Shown here: positions 19,691 to 32,600 of the stretch, piece by piece
Layout: each line of letters opens with the position of its first letter
Numbering within the stretch: the stretch's first letter is position 1
NCBI GenBank assembly: GCA_949752745.1
Contig: OX457026.1
Location: 70,807,091 to 70,871,090, forward strand
Source of the DNA: Protula sp. h YS-2021
Lineage: Eukaryota > Annelida > Polychaeta > Sabellida > Serpulidae
DNA: 64,000 nt
Direction of reading: 5' to 3'
The notes under the pieces: generated by a model
Database searches by the model: none
Seen by the model: the letters and a program-made list of their open reading frames with translations, nothing else
What the model was told of the DNA's origin: nothing
Made by a program: the position numbers and the translations under genes

Positions 19691-20135
19691 CCCCCCCCCC
19701 CCTCCCCCTCGCATAAAGTAGGGGTCTGGTTATGAGCTTGTCCGTCTGCCTGTCTGCCGTCTGCCATATCTGGGTTATATCTCCGAAACTTTAGGTCGGG
19801 TTGTTTTAAAATCGGGCATGCAGATAGAGCACATAGTAAGTCGTGCAGTGTTGTATTTTTGTTTGGAACCATGAAGAGCTTTCAAAATGACACTATTTTG
19901 ATATTTCATTAGCATTTATGTAATTTTGTCGGCATAACGGAACGCCCCGTCTTCGTTACATCTCCGAAACTATAGGTTGGATTCTTTTGAAATTTTGCAC
20001 ACAGATAACACACATGTGCAATGTATGCAAAGTCGTGTTTTTATTGGGATTCATGGAAAAAGTGAAAAATGAAAAAAATTGTAAAAAAGACAGTATTTTG
20101 AAATTTTGTAAAACTTATCGTTATGATATAATTTT
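19691..20135. repeat. Dispersed repeat, two tandem units of about 190 bp
   Basis: Each unit starts with a CTCCGAAACT(T/A)TAGGT block (about 19782 and 19962), followed by a stretch with GCA(G/C)ACAGATA and AGTCGTG words. The stretch opens with a C run (19691-19702) and a GTCTGCC-rich segment. A complementary TTTCGGAG block with GGACGGACAG occurs near 43741-43800, so the family is dispersed. It encodes nothing. Confidence 0.6.
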
Positions 20136-22282
20136 GTCCAGTTAGTCTCTTCAAAACCATTTTTCTGATTTGTTTTTAAAAATTTCACACAAGGCACAAC
20201 ATTGCCAGAATATCTTTTTAAATGAAGACTTTGGTTTCTTGAAATTTAAAAATGACCAACTGATAGAATTGTGAAAAAAACATGATGAAAGTGACAGTAG
20301 GATTGCATTTTGCAAACCGACTTTCTACCCGATTTCATTGGTCATCTGCACTACACGGAGGATCATGTCCTTGAGAGGCCGCTCTAATTTAACCAATTTT
20401 TGTAAAGACATATCGTAGTTGGGCTCATTGGCATTAAAACCCATAGTTTACACGTGCCTGTAATGGAAGCAGGAAAAAGGTTTTTATTACAGTGTCATCC
20501 AATGTTCCCACTGAGCGCTTTCCACATCACTTTTATTCATTGTAAACAGCCGTAAAATTCACTCTGCGCTTGAATTGATAGTTGGAAAAGGATTGAAGTA
20601 CCTTGTTGTATTTCAGGTTGGTGATCCAATAAAGTCTTGTGAGATGCGGTAATTATTAAGTTATTAGAATGCCACTTTTGTTTCTGTCAGAAAGTAAAAC
20701 GAATGCGCTGCTCTTGCAGGAGTCGAACTTGTGAATTTCAGACAGTTTTCATCCCAACTTATGGAATGCTAAAAGGCTGAATTTTTCATATTTTAGATGG
20801 TTTTTTACTTTATACTGTATTGCTTATAATGTCAGAAAAGTCTTTATGCTAAATTATTATTCCCAACTGGTGTCTTTGAAGGGAAGGGAAATTACTTTCT
20901 GTTCTGATGGCAGTGAACGGTAGAAGAGGATGGAGGGGGGGGGGGAGGGGGGGGTAGGGATGATGTTTCTACTCTACATACGTTAATGTTGTAAATCATG
21001 CACGAAGTCGTAGTGTTTTCCTGTGTAGAGGGAAATCTGGGGGCAGGACTGGGCTGGCCAGTAATGGTTGTCGCTCGAATTCGAACGTGTTAGGTTTCCG
21101 ATATTGTTGTACTAGCATTATATCTCACCACGCCTTGAGCATTCTCTTTGATTACATGCCACATAAAAATAGTGTTGTTTTCTTTCACACTGCATGGCAA
21201 CCTTTGGATCTACCCATTAGTTACAGCATGACGCTGGCGTTACACTTTGAATTTCATTTGCGATTTTTTTGAAGTCCAACCCTATTTTGTCTTAAGGCCA
21301 AAACGCGTTAGACTTCGGGTTTCGTTGATTTCCTAACAAGCGCTTAAATGTCAAAGAGAATCCAGAATAAAGCAACATGAATACTTGTGACGATTCTCTT
21401 TCATTTTCTCGTGATGCGTGGATCGACATTATGTATCGGGCAAACGTTTAAGAGACAGGCTGTTAATGTACGTCTGTGGTGAGTCGCGGCGTATCTTCTA
21501 TAATGAAAATCAGTTAAACTCTATGAAAAGGAAACACTGCGATCTCTACTCAGACGACCTCTCTGTAATAAATCCCTGTGTAACTTGTCAATATAGCGAG
21601 TAAAATGTTTGTTCTGGCAAGATGAGGAAAGCCATGGCAAGACCAGAGAAGAAACATCAAGATGGAGATAAATCTTTTAATGCTTCAATTAGATGTTAAC
21701 TTTTGCCATCAGACAAATCTAACCCCTAGAATCAACAGATAAATTGATTGTCTTTAAAAACTATGTCTGTTATATAGGGAACTATGCTGAAGACATTTAA
21801 TGTATAAACTTTTGATTTTTGCGGTGTTGTGAATAATACAGTAAAATATAACAGCGTAAATCTCAAGAAATAGCCTTAGGTATGCAAGGCATGTCTGATT
21901 CAACCACAAATAACTCCTCGGGAATTGGCGCAAATGTAAATGAGATCATTGTGTTATACAATATAGTGACTTCTTACTTAATTTACTGACATTGCATGGC
22001 CCGAAATGCTGAAAGCTTCTTTGAACTTCTCAGCTGAGACATTGTGGCACAAATCTCCAGGCATTTGCATCCTCAAGAAGATCAATTTAGAATGGAACTT
22101 GTTGTAAACATTTACGATAACTTCATCAGTTTTTTTGTTATTATTTTGTTCTTCTGGCTCAGAATTGTCTTTGAAGTGGGTGGGGCTCTGCTCCGTAAAT
22201 ATGTATTTCGCGGGGAGACAACACAATACGCCAGTTTCTCATGTTCCCAGTGTATATATAACTTTGTGTAGATTTCGGATGC
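20136..22282. other. No gene seen
   Basis: Only chance frames are present. A G-rich run lies at about 20933-20957. A B-box-like GTTCGACTCC on the minus strand near 20730 is not part of a foldable tRNA. Confidence 0.55.
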
Positions 22283-22645
22283 ACTTCGCAACCAAACGTC
22301 GCATCAACGTTGGGATTTGGTTGCATATGAGAGTCGAAACAACGTCTTTCCCCCGACGTTGGATATATGTTGGGATTGACGCTAGATAGTAACCGATAAA
22401 AAGCTAGCGCGCCTCTCTGATTCTTTTGTGTAAATTGTCATTTTAACTTATTTTCTACAAGACCTCTCATGCCTACTATTAGCGCTGAGCGACATTAGAC
22501 TCTACTATATTTTTTTCTTTTTTTTCTTCTTTTTTTCTTTTTTTTTTCTTTTTTTGTTGCTTCCCGAGACGTCTTACAACGTCACAAAAAGACACTGTTT
22601 CGACTTTCACATATAACCTAATCCTGACGTTCATCCAATGTTATA
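22283..22645. mobile_element. CAACGT-rich inverted-repeat element, related to 2312-2938
   Basis: The left part (AACGTCGCATCAACGTTGGG, GTCGAAACAACGTC) matches the 2.3-kb element. The right part (22560-22645) is its inverted relative (GACACTGTTTCGACTTTCAC, GACGTTCATCCAATG). Between them lies a pyrimidine-rich tract at 22508-22557. Ends are approximate. Confidence 0.5.
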
Positions 22646-24125
22646 TGAATAAATGCCAAGACGAAAAAACAACCAAGCGCAACTATTTAGAAAGTTTGAA
22701 AATTGGTCGAATAATTTCGTTTTTAAGAGACTGCAGTCTTGGTCGGTTTGTGTGAGTATTGTCGTGAAGTCGGCAGTTTTAAAACTTCACAAATCTTGGT
22801 ATGCTGGTTACTAAAAGGCGTCTTTAAAACTAAATTCTTTGACGTATGTTTGGGATTTTTCTTGCATCATTTGTTTTTCACTGTGGCAAATTTCGTTGGC
22901 AAACTTTTTAGACAGCTCTGGATCAGCAATTTCAACGATTCAGAAGCAAAAATATTTTTTAGCTACCCTAATCCTCAAAGAGATTATCGGTCAGCAGAAT
23001 CCACGACTTTACATCCGACGACTTTTCATTGGAAAAAGTGAAGGGTGCGACATTTGGTCCGATATTTTTTATAATTTAATTTCTTTACTGTATTGCCCCA
23101 AGCATATCCAAGTACTGGGTGTCTGGCATCTGAGAACTGAACAGTGTAAAATTATTGTGAAGCAATTTTTGTAACATTGGAAATATGGTGAAGTGTGATG
23201 ATTGCGAAGAAGGCCTTTGCACTTCTGTGTGTTGTGAAGTATGATGATTTGCGTTGTGTGAAGTATCAGTTTGGTATATGAAATTCAGATGACATGTCTT
23301 ATCTTGAACTTAATGTCTTCGGATGAAAAGGCGTCAGATGAAATGTTGGGATACCCAGTCAACACAAAAGGTCCAACCACCCCAACCCCAACCCCATGCC
23401 CCAACCTTCACCGCCCTCCCCATCACTCTCCCTGCTCCACACACCCGTCTTAATGGCACCTCTACAAGTGTCGGGTGGGTCAATACACGGCCAATAATGA
23501 TAAAGGCGAACAAGGTTTTTTTGTTCATTCTGTTTCATGTCTTTTTTCTTTTAATTTTTGTTTTTTACATTTGTTCGGAAGTAATTTACGACAACCTTGT
23601 CTTTGCAAATGACGTCGCGTAGACAGAGATCAATTGTGCTGATGTGAGGTCGCTTCCGCAGCCAATATTTATATAAAAAACCACCGCTGATGCAAGGATT
23701 TTTTGCCTATTTCATCCAGGAACTGGTACATCAAGTCAGTGTGTGTGTTCATATCATAAGGAATCCATGTGTCGCCTCATAGTCTTAAGCCCATACTACA
23801 TAACTGCGACAGTCTGAGAGACGACGCCGACGGAAAAATTGATAACATGTAAACCTATGATGCTTGCGCACAGAAATCCATTCGCAGCCGTATAGTAAGC
23901 GTCACAGGTTTACATATTACCCATTTTCCCTCAACATTCGCTCGCAGACGGCGGCAGTTGTGTCGTATGGGCTTTAGAAGGTAAATGCATGGGCTTAAGA
24001 AACAGGTTTGTCAAGAGCATGTGTCGTCCCTGACCAACGTCTTCTGCTTCAGGCACTGTGAAAATATTGACAACACAGCTAATAGGCTGATAGATTTCAC
24101 CATACAGGTTACAGGAAAATGCGTG
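22646..24125. other. No gene seen
   Basis: AT-rich sequence with only unsupported short frames. A CCCCAACC-rich stretch lies at 23375-23410. Confidence 0.5.
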
Positions 24126-24997
24126 GTGTCCCAGGAGGAATGGCCCGCAGGAGAAATGCCCCATCCCCGGGCCAAATATCCTAGGATATTTCTTCCGCAG
24201 GGGGTCCGTTCGTTCTGGGATATTTGGTCCTCCTCATAAATTTTCTTGAGGAATGAAAAAACAGTGATTGTGATAAATCACCGCTTTGATGCGGGAGAAC
24301 AAAGTTCCATCTCTGTAAGCTGTAGAAAATGGGAGCGATTAATCGGTTATTCTACTAATCTACTCACATGAACCCGTCACGATTCAACCACCTCTAAGAT
24401 TACATATGTAATCACATACTCTTTGATGACATCGTACCAAACAACCATAGCTGCTATATTAATTTAAGATCGCTATTTACTTGCAATAACTTTAATCTCG
24501 TATGAGTTCCAAAGGCGCTTTGATGGCCGAGATTTAAAATTCAGGATCAGATCCCTGCCTATATAACGTGCGAAAATATTATACGATTTATAATTAAAGT
24601 AATCATGGATGGTAACACAAGAAATGGACGAAAATTTAGCGAGCAATGGATTACTGCATAACGTGAAAAATAAAAAAGCGGAACGTTGTCCTCTAGAGCT
24701 ACGAAAATCCGCTTACAACATGTACACATCAAACGTAAGTGATCATTTCACTCCCGTGTGTGATAAAGAGACATTTCAGAAGTGTATCTGTTTTTTTCAG
24801 TAAGGACATTTATAATTTGTAGAAACTGTTCCCATACAGAAAATAAAATCAAACAAAAGTATTGTTTTTAATTTCTCAAAAAAAAACAAAACAAAAAAAA
24901 CAAACAAAAAAAAAACAAACGGGATCAAATATCCTAAAGGGGGAGGCAAATATCCTAGGACGAGGGGGGCATTCCTCCAGGGAGGCCATTCGTCCTG
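24126..24997. mobile_element. Foldback-type element with AATATCCTAGGATATT words
   Basis: The left arm (24126-24236) and right arm (24920-24997) are inverted relatives. Both contain AGGAGGAATG-like and CAAATATCCTAGGA blocks in mirrored order. The interior of about 680 bp is AT-rich with no recognisable gene and ends in an A-rich tract. I infer a non-autonomous DNA transposon. Confidence 0.55.
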
Positions 24998-25853
24998 TCA
25001 CACCGGCCTGCTTTATATCTCTGACGGATTTAACCATATAAATTGCGCTACTTTGAAGCTGGGGCTTGAATTGTCAGTGATCAGCGACATATGTGCTTTT
25101 GCAAATATATCATCAGAGGAAATCCTAATAAGAACAGCCCAGAGTAAAGACGTAGGTCTCATAATGACCTGGATTATGTTACAAATCGACTCGAGTAGCA
25201 ACGAGTTTTACAATTTGTTTAATTGCAACCTAATTTTTTTTCAATGATTTTCTCTCAGAATTACAATTCATTATCAAAATGAGCCGCCAAATTGTGCAAT
25301 ACTGTAATTTTGTTAAAATTCTGTATGAACAGACTGACATAAGAAGGATCAGGAGATAGCGATAGTTTGTCATCTGTTCTCCTGCAGACAAGCGTTATAT
25401 CCAATCTGTCTCTTCTCAGACTTATCCGCTGAATGAAATCAGCGCCAATGTGAAATCCGCCAATGAAATCAGACGCCAACTGACGGAAGATACTGCCAAC
25501 CAAACTCCCATATCTATCACTTTCTAATTTACATTATTACTTTTTCTTTGCCAACTTAGCCCCCCCCCCCCCAAAAAAAAAAACAAAAAAAAAACAAAAA
25601 AGCTTGAGCACTAGTTTTTCTTCAAAATGTTTGTCCATTTATTAAGCGTGACGTTGATAATTTGATTGTGCTTTAACACGAGATTGGTGTAATTATAGGT
25701 CATTAAAACCGTCACCTCGTTGCCGAGGTTCCAAAGGGAACCACCTAAGCGGGGGGTTTGCCGTATAAAACACTCGATGTTCAATTGTTCCCCTTTGCTT
25801 CGAAATTTCAACATCGAAAAGCTCACGGGTAAGGTGTCTGGACATAGCCAGAA
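24998..25853. other. No gene seen
   Basis: Unsupported short frames only. A (C)12 run followed by an A-rich tract lies at 25561-25601. Confidence 0.5.
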
Positions 25854-25964
25854 ATCTTCGCCAAACATGTGTTTAACATATTATTTACATGTGTTAAGCA
25901 TATGCTACCCATGTGACCATTTGTTTATCATATAACGTTATATGTTATCACACATATGATTACA

Positions 25965-26110
25965 GCTCACACCACGTGGTCGCCATATATGGCTATAGTT
26001 CACACCATGTGATCGCCATATAGGGTTATAGCTTACACCATGTGATTGCCATATATGGCTATAGTTCACACCATGTGATCGCCGTGAAGGTTCTAGCTCA
26101 CACCCCGTGG
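25965..26110. repeat. Tandem repeat, about 37 bp, four copies
   Basis: The unit is roughly GCTATAGTTCACACCATG followed by TGATCGCCATATAG. Copies differ by a few bases. It lies within the left part of the CATATG-rich element. Confidence 0.75.
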
Positions 26111-26326
26111 TCGACATATATATGCCATATGCTTAATATATGTTGATCACCTGTTGCTTATGACAAACAAAGATTGTTTAGCATAGAAAGCATGTGTTCA
26201 TCATATGGTCAGCATATGTTTACCACATGTTAATTATGAGATACATCAAACATATGTTGACCATGTGGTCCAGCAAAACACTAGCAAAAAACTTTGATCG
26301 CATGTTTTACTGACAATGTATACACA

Positions 26327-26835
26327 TTTTTAACACTTGACAAGCCTTTGGCTTGCAAGAGTTATATGAATTTGTGCGAGCAAAATTCGTCCTTTTTTTT
26401 TTCTTCTTGACACTTTTTCCGATTTTTTGTGTCTTCTTCTTCTCTGACACTATGGGCCCTACGACCATGAAACTTGGGACTTATGAAGAGCTTGATCTGA
26501 ACATGTGCATGTCACTTTTTATTTTCGTCTTTGATTTCGTTTTCTTTGTTAAAACGCCATGTGAAAAGAGTGTATTTTTTGCAAGTTAATGCGTAGCATT
26601 TAAGCCACATCACACACAGTTGCACAGTGAGCTTTGTGCGAGCTCTCACTGTGTATGCTAGATCAGTCAATAAAACCTTAAGTCAACAGAAACTAAACAC
26701 TACTCGGCTTATAAGACGTATTCAGGCTGTGTTGTTTGCAATATATTATTCAAGAAATAACCCATTGAAGCCAGTATTTTTGCGTTTTAATTTTTGTCAA
26801 GTGTTTAACATTTCGCTAGCGGAATGAGCTTCTAG
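26327..26835. mobile_element. Dispersed repeat, AACACTTGACA family, copy 1
   Basis: It starts TTTAACACTTGACAAGCC and ends near TGTCAAGTGTTTAACA plus TTTCGCTAGC. The AACACTTGACA/TGTCAAGTGTT pair (26332 and 26805) forms a short inverted repeat, though homology to the other copies runs about 25 bp past the right one. Diverged copies lie at 58357-58740 and 59505-59830. It probably inserted into the surrounding CATATG-rich element. Confidence 0.65.
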
Positions 26836-27840
26836 TTACTCTTGTTTCGGAAATAAGTTTATGCTATATCTACTGTTAAACGAATTATATTTCAATAGTT
26901 ACAACAGAAAACGTATATGATTAACATATGGCAAACAGTTGGTCATGTCGGCCACACATATTGATAATTTGGTCAACGTATGATAAGTCTGTCACATGTA
27001 ATCACGTGATGAACATATGTTTGGCGAAGATTACTGATGATCGATGCAAAAATATATGATACGGTGCAAGGGTCCAAACGGTTGAAGTTGTTACATCTCA
27101 CGGATTAATGCTGATGCAAAGTGCGATTTTTTTTCTAAATAGAAATAGATAAGGAAATCAACCATTCAATTCATGTGGGATGAAAATCTATGAATGTAGC
27201 ACCTTGCTTTATCACCATAGTTTCTCGTGTAATTCCATTTTTGTGTTAAGATAGATGACTTTCATTTATTGGACTTTAGCATTTGGTTAAAAATTGGCAC
27301 AAGTACAAATTTTATTTAAAAAAAAACCAAAAATCCTTAATTCATCTACTCTTCAAATATCTCGAAAATGAGAGTAAATATAGCAGCTCAAAATTTACCA
27401 AGACCCCCCCCCCCCACCTCCACTCCCTTCCCCACTCCCGCAACCCTGCCCTCTTTCCTGTGCAACCATCAATGGTAAATACAACAAATGAACAAAAACA
27501 ACCTGAAGCCTACGTTTAAAAGATATATGTTATTTTGCATAGCTTTCTGTGGTTATTTCAGATCGTTTCTGTACTGAATCAGTAGAGCGTTGCCATTTCT
27601 ACTGTATTATAAAATCCAAACTATTATTCCAAAGCAACCCTCAATTACATCCTAGGCTCGAATTTTCGTTATGGCATAGTATCTAAAAACTCTAAGATTT
27701 CCTTTGTTCACTGTATGTTTGGGCAACAGTTGGGACTGACTGTCCACCAGGTCTGCTGAATGGAAACGCCTTAATTTCTCGTATTCAGAGAATAATGAAG
27801 TCTGGTTTCCAAGAGCCTCAGATGGCATAGATGAAGATGC

Positions 27841-27843
27841 GGC

Positions 27844-27891
<48 letters not shown>

Positions 27892-27893
27892 TA
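27841..27893. repeat. (AAT)n microsatellite
   Basis: About 17 uninterrupted AAT/ATA trinucleotides. Confidence 0.95.
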
Positions 27894-28499
27894 TAATACA
27901 AAAATGAAAGGAATCTACTCCTTGTATTGGAAACGGCTATGATACAGCCCCAAAACATAAACTTTAAAATAACAGACTTTACCCACTCAATATTTTTGTC
28001 CGTCTCTTGATGCCTGGAAAAAATCCACCACGATTTATCGCAGCTAAATGTCATGTTTAGGGAGAAGTCAATCGCTGGTAGATATATGACACAGCTTGGA
28101 AATTGTACGTTCGAATACAATAGAATCTTCACCCAGTGGTAATGTAAAATTCAAACTCTACCTGATTTATACGTTTCTTTCATGAACAATTCAGTTCTGA
28201 GGCAAAATCCTTTATCGTTTTGTGCAGCTATTTGCACACAAAAAGATAATTTGCCTGTTATCTTCCAACATTCATCACTTTTTTTCTTTCATTGTGGGTT
28301 ATTACACACAATCTTCTCTTTGTGTATTAAATTAGTGTGTTTGCTAGGACAGTGTAGTCTGTTTTATCCGAATTTCCCATACCGACGTCTTCTTCTTCTT
28401 ACTGAAAATGTTCATGCAACAGGGTTCACCTTAAGGATTGGTCAAAAGCGGTCTTAATTCCGTGATAGTCTTAGCCCAGGGTTCTGATACCTTGCAATA

Positions 28500-28648
28500 G
28501 TGATAATAACAATACCAATAATAATAATAGTAAAAATAATTATGTCGATGATGATAATAATGATGATGGTGATGATGATGATGAAGATGATGATGATGAT
28601 AAAGATGATGATAACGATGATGATCACGATGATGATAATGATGATGAG
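28500..28648. repeat. Imperfect (GAT/AAT)n array
   Basis: Trinucleotides AAT, GAT and GGT are mixed for about 150 bp. The Ile-rich and Met-rich frames across it are by-products. Confidence 0.9.
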
Positions 28649-29407
28649 TACACGCTTTTTGGAGGGCTCAAGGCGCTCTAGTATTAGGAGCTTCACTGTA
28701 TACATGCTCGAGTTGGTGGATGCGTTGAAAACAAGTAAGGGTCATGTGATTGGGTCACAAGGTCAAGCTTGTAAATAAAATGGTGACTGCTGCACCCCAG
28801 AGAGAAAAGATTGACTTCTGCCGTTAAAAATAGAAAAAAAAAACGTAGAAACCCATTAACTCTAGTTAATTATTGCAAACGGGAATTAAGTAAGCTGTGA
28901 AAAGGGTTTAGGCAGGTAGCACCACAGTGAGGCAACGATTTGGTCGAAAATCAAGTCGAAAAGATGGTCATTTTAGTGGAGTCACATTGTTTGAAAATAT
29001 GCACACCATAAACACGTTAAAATTGTTGTTCATAAACACATAAACACATTAAAGTGGCTGTTCATTAAGACATTTTAAGAGGAACTTTCGTGCAATGTAG
29101 TGTGGGGCATTGATAAATATATAATGGGATGTCGATGTTCGTTTTTGGATAGGAAGTTAGGTTAATAATATTAAAACTCACCGTGTTATATTACGGTACT
29201 TGTGAAAGGATATACGATGTTATTATGATATAAATAACAAGTAAATATTGTAGGACAGGAAAGAAAACACTGGATGGACTAAAAGGAAAAGGCTTATGTA
29301 TTGAAATCACTTTATCAGCAAGCACAAAAAACGAAAGGTAATCATTTTTTGGCAACAAATTGTCAATATTCTTGCTTTGAACGCACGATCTTCATGCGAC
29401 CTTTCCT

Positions 29408-29641
29408 GCCTAGTAAACGTCCATTCAACGTTTCACCAAAGACGATGATTAAACGCCGGAGAAAGTTGCGTTTTTGGTTGCGACCAAAAGCGACGTCTAA
29501 ACAACGTTGCGTCAAAGACGTTGGTAAGTTGTTGATCTGTGGTCGTGACCAACGGCAGCCCATCCACAACCAGAATTAATGTTGTGGTTTGGTCGAGTCG
29601 ACGTCAGAACTTCAAATCGACGTTGGAATGTTTACTGGGCA
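29408..29641. mobile_element. MITE-like element, CAGTAAACATT family, short copy
   Basis: This 234-bp unit has inverted ends (GCCTAGTAAACGTCCATTCAACG on the left, the complement GTTGGAATGTTTACTGGGC on the right) and ACGTTG/GACGTC words inside. It is the most compact copy of the family also seen at 2312-2938. Confidence 0.7.
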
Positions 29642-32600
29642 TTATGAAAGTATAACCATAGTAATAATGCATTGTTAAATCTTTCTAACGGGAGAATTTA
29701 TAAACGGCAGACAAGCACTTTAAAGTGCTGTTGCAGTTTCCAATGCCACTGACATATGCGCAGCAGAATATCAGTCTCGGCTGTTAATTCGACACAATGT
29801 TGACGGTGTTTTTTATTCTCTTCTCTTGAAACATGCGTAAATGGCACAAATGTCCTGCAACATTGGATTTTTTTTTCGCAAAAATATCTGTCCGTTCAGA
29901 ATGTCACCAAAGCAGACACGTGTTGCCAGGCCCGCCACAAAGTATTGCCAGTCGGTCAGCACTGGCTCTACAATCTAGACTTGTTGTTAGATTTGTTCGC
30001 ATATACACTCTTGTTAACCACAGTATCCTCCTGTAAACAACATCGTGACAACCACATGTTTAATCCTGTAGTCCGTAGAATTTCATAAAATAATAAGTTT
30101 AAGTCGTCTGTGAACTACAGTAAAATCTCATAATATCGGACATCTAATTTTTCCGGTTTAGCGAGGTGTCTAGTATATTGAGAGCGCCTCATTTTCCACA
30201 CGTAAGCGCAGTATCTGCACAATATTTTGGCTGTACAAAGAAATTGTGCATTTCATACTTCCATTTTTTCACAATGACAAACATGACTTGTTAGGAAGGG
30301 TTGAGAAATGCCCCCGGGAAAACGCTGTATAAGAAAATTTATCTCTTTTTGGCAACTGCCCCACTCCCCACCCCACTCCCAGATAAAATACGCCTAAGTG
30401 AAGCATGCAATTTGTGCACAGACAGGCATCTCCTAAATTTAAACTAATTCTTTCAGAAAATATTTGCGTATTAAAATGTAGTTTATAAGGGAGTACTTCT
30501 GATGAAATTAACTTAATTTGTCACTCAAAGTGAGTGCCTTGGCCCGGATTCCAGTGAGGTTTTTAATCACTTACTCTAGCCATAGCTAATCCCAATGCAA
30601 TCATTAAAATCATTATGCTGTTTTCATACCTACTCGGGCATAATAACAAACAATAGTTAACGCCCACCTCTCCCCCCTCCCTCCACCCAAAACATGTTTC
30701 TGACTCCCCAAAAATGCTTAAACTACTAAATTTAAAGTGTATTATTCCTAAGTTGGCCGGACCTCAAATTTCTGCAATATTTTGAAAATCGCTCGGGTGG
30801 TGCTATCACAACATTTATCCCCCAGAATGCCATACTGACCAGTACGTTTTTAAGGGGCGGTTGGTGTGGGTCAGAGAAAATATACATTGTGATCATACCA
30901 GCTATTGTGAGTCACTTTCTGAATCGGTATTTTAATCGTAATATACAAAGCATTTATCGCGAAATTACTATTGATATAAGAGCCAGTGAACTGCGATTCT
31001 ACTGTGTTGGTCAGCTAATATTACACGACAGACCCCTCTGTACTAAGAATGGGGCAATACTGCACACCCACCAGTGGCCAGCGTTGCAATATGTAATATG
31101 TGAATTCTTTATAAGGACACAACGGGGGAAATCCAGGCGTGAAAGTCTGCGATTGTTATTCCGAGGGACCGCCTGATTGCTGTTCACAGGAATATAAAGT
31201 TTTTTTATTACATTCGGGTATAGCAGGCGGCAACAGAGTGAAAATTTATATTAAAGATATTTATCGCGATTGCATTCTTATTTTTAAAGTTAGTATGACT
31301 TTTAGTTCTTTACAATTTTCCGTTTGGGTTGTATATTTTGGAAACCAAAAGAGATTCTAAGTTGAGTAAGCAGCAAAAATTTAAATGGCAAAAAAACCGA
31401 CCAACTTAACGATAATCCACTTTCGAACAATGGTCTCTATGGTCGGTATTCAAGGTTACGTTTTCTTGAAACACAAATAAAATAGTTGGAGAGACGGCTG
31501 GCACATGTGATTCCTCCGGGCACCGCATAAGTTTATACATTTATCATCTGACTAAGAATTGTTTTTGAGCGGGTTTATTTGTAATCAATGCCTAAAATAG
31601 CTAACAGTGTAGGGAACTCTGGGGTTGGCAAACAAATTGACAAATCGATTCTACATATCAAAGATTTGTAGAACAGATCAAGCAATGTTGTACAAAATTA
31701 AGAATCAATACTATGCACGACCAGCTGTGTGATACCAGGAGCCAGGGCACGGTGTCCTTTAGAATGTTTCTCCGGAGGGCAATATGTCCTCACTAAATAC
31801 TCGAAATACTATACATCACTCACTCCAAACTGTTTAGTGTAGTGTATATCTTTGTTCAAATGGGTAATACTTTAAGCAAAATAAATCCCTACACATATAT
31901 GCTCCAACAATATTTCAAACAATGATTATATGTAACAGATAAAAGCTTTTCCGTTACCGAAAAGATTTAATATTTTTTCCAATAAAACCTTCAAAGTCTT
32001 TTTATTAGGCCAAAGGTTTTGTCTATACCACTGTAGCTGAATGTAGCTGAATCTCTACCTTCTTGAGTGTAACACACAGTTATCTATTTATATAGCACAA
32101 ACCTTCTAATACTGCTAGTATAGCAGCTTGATATGTAATTACTACGTGCTTTACGAGGCTACTTGAGGAGACACCCGAGGAAATAAATGCCCTCACCATT
32201 GGCAAAGTCATGCCACGCTCTACTGTAAAGCAATAATTGCTTTATTATGCCCACATGACTACGAAAACCATCCATATTTATCTGACCTTAAACTGTGATA
32301 TAACTGATATTATGTCTCTTCAATAAGTCATTGCATTGGTCATATTTAGTTAAACTTAATTACTAAGCACCACATCATTAGTAAGCATCACATCACTAGT
32401 AAGAACCACACGGTAGTGGAAAGTCTTGTTTACTTATTAATATATCCGATGACGAAACCATTTACACTGACTGTCGGATTTAATTGCATAAAACGCAGAA
32501 TTAAAATCTTGACAACAATATACTTTGTTATTGTCAACAGTCCAGTCTTATTGGAAGATGTAGACAGTTAAGTACGTTGGCCAAGATTAAGGCACACAAG

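Larger units (their letters stand above)
25854..27032. mobile_element. TIR element with CATATG/CACATG-rich ends and a nested insertion
   Basis: The ends are AATCTTCGCCAAACATGTG on the left and its complement (ACATATGTTTGGCGAAGATT) on the right, an inverted repeat of about 19 bp. The outer 300 bp on the left and 140 bp on the right are packed with CATATG, CATGTG and ACCATGTG words. A separate repeat (26327-26835) sits inside. No transposase is present. Confidence 0.6.
27033..29407. other. No gene seen; microsatellites
   Basis: AT-rich DNA with no supported coding region. It contains a C run at about 27404-27416 and two trinucleotide arrays listed separately. Confidence 0.5.

Noticed and set aside
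20698..20740. tRNA or tRNA-derived SINE on the minus strand (GTTCGACTCC)
   Set aside because: Only a B-box-like word is present; no A box, acceptor stem or anticodon arm can be folded around it.
24508..24566. tRNA-like GATGGCCGAG with GGATCAGATCCC
   Set aside because: The spacing and stems do not form a cloverleaf, and the B-box word is imperfect.
28454..28778. Ile-rich and Met-rich frames of about 90 codons
   Set aside because: They are produced by the GAT/AAT trinucleotide array.
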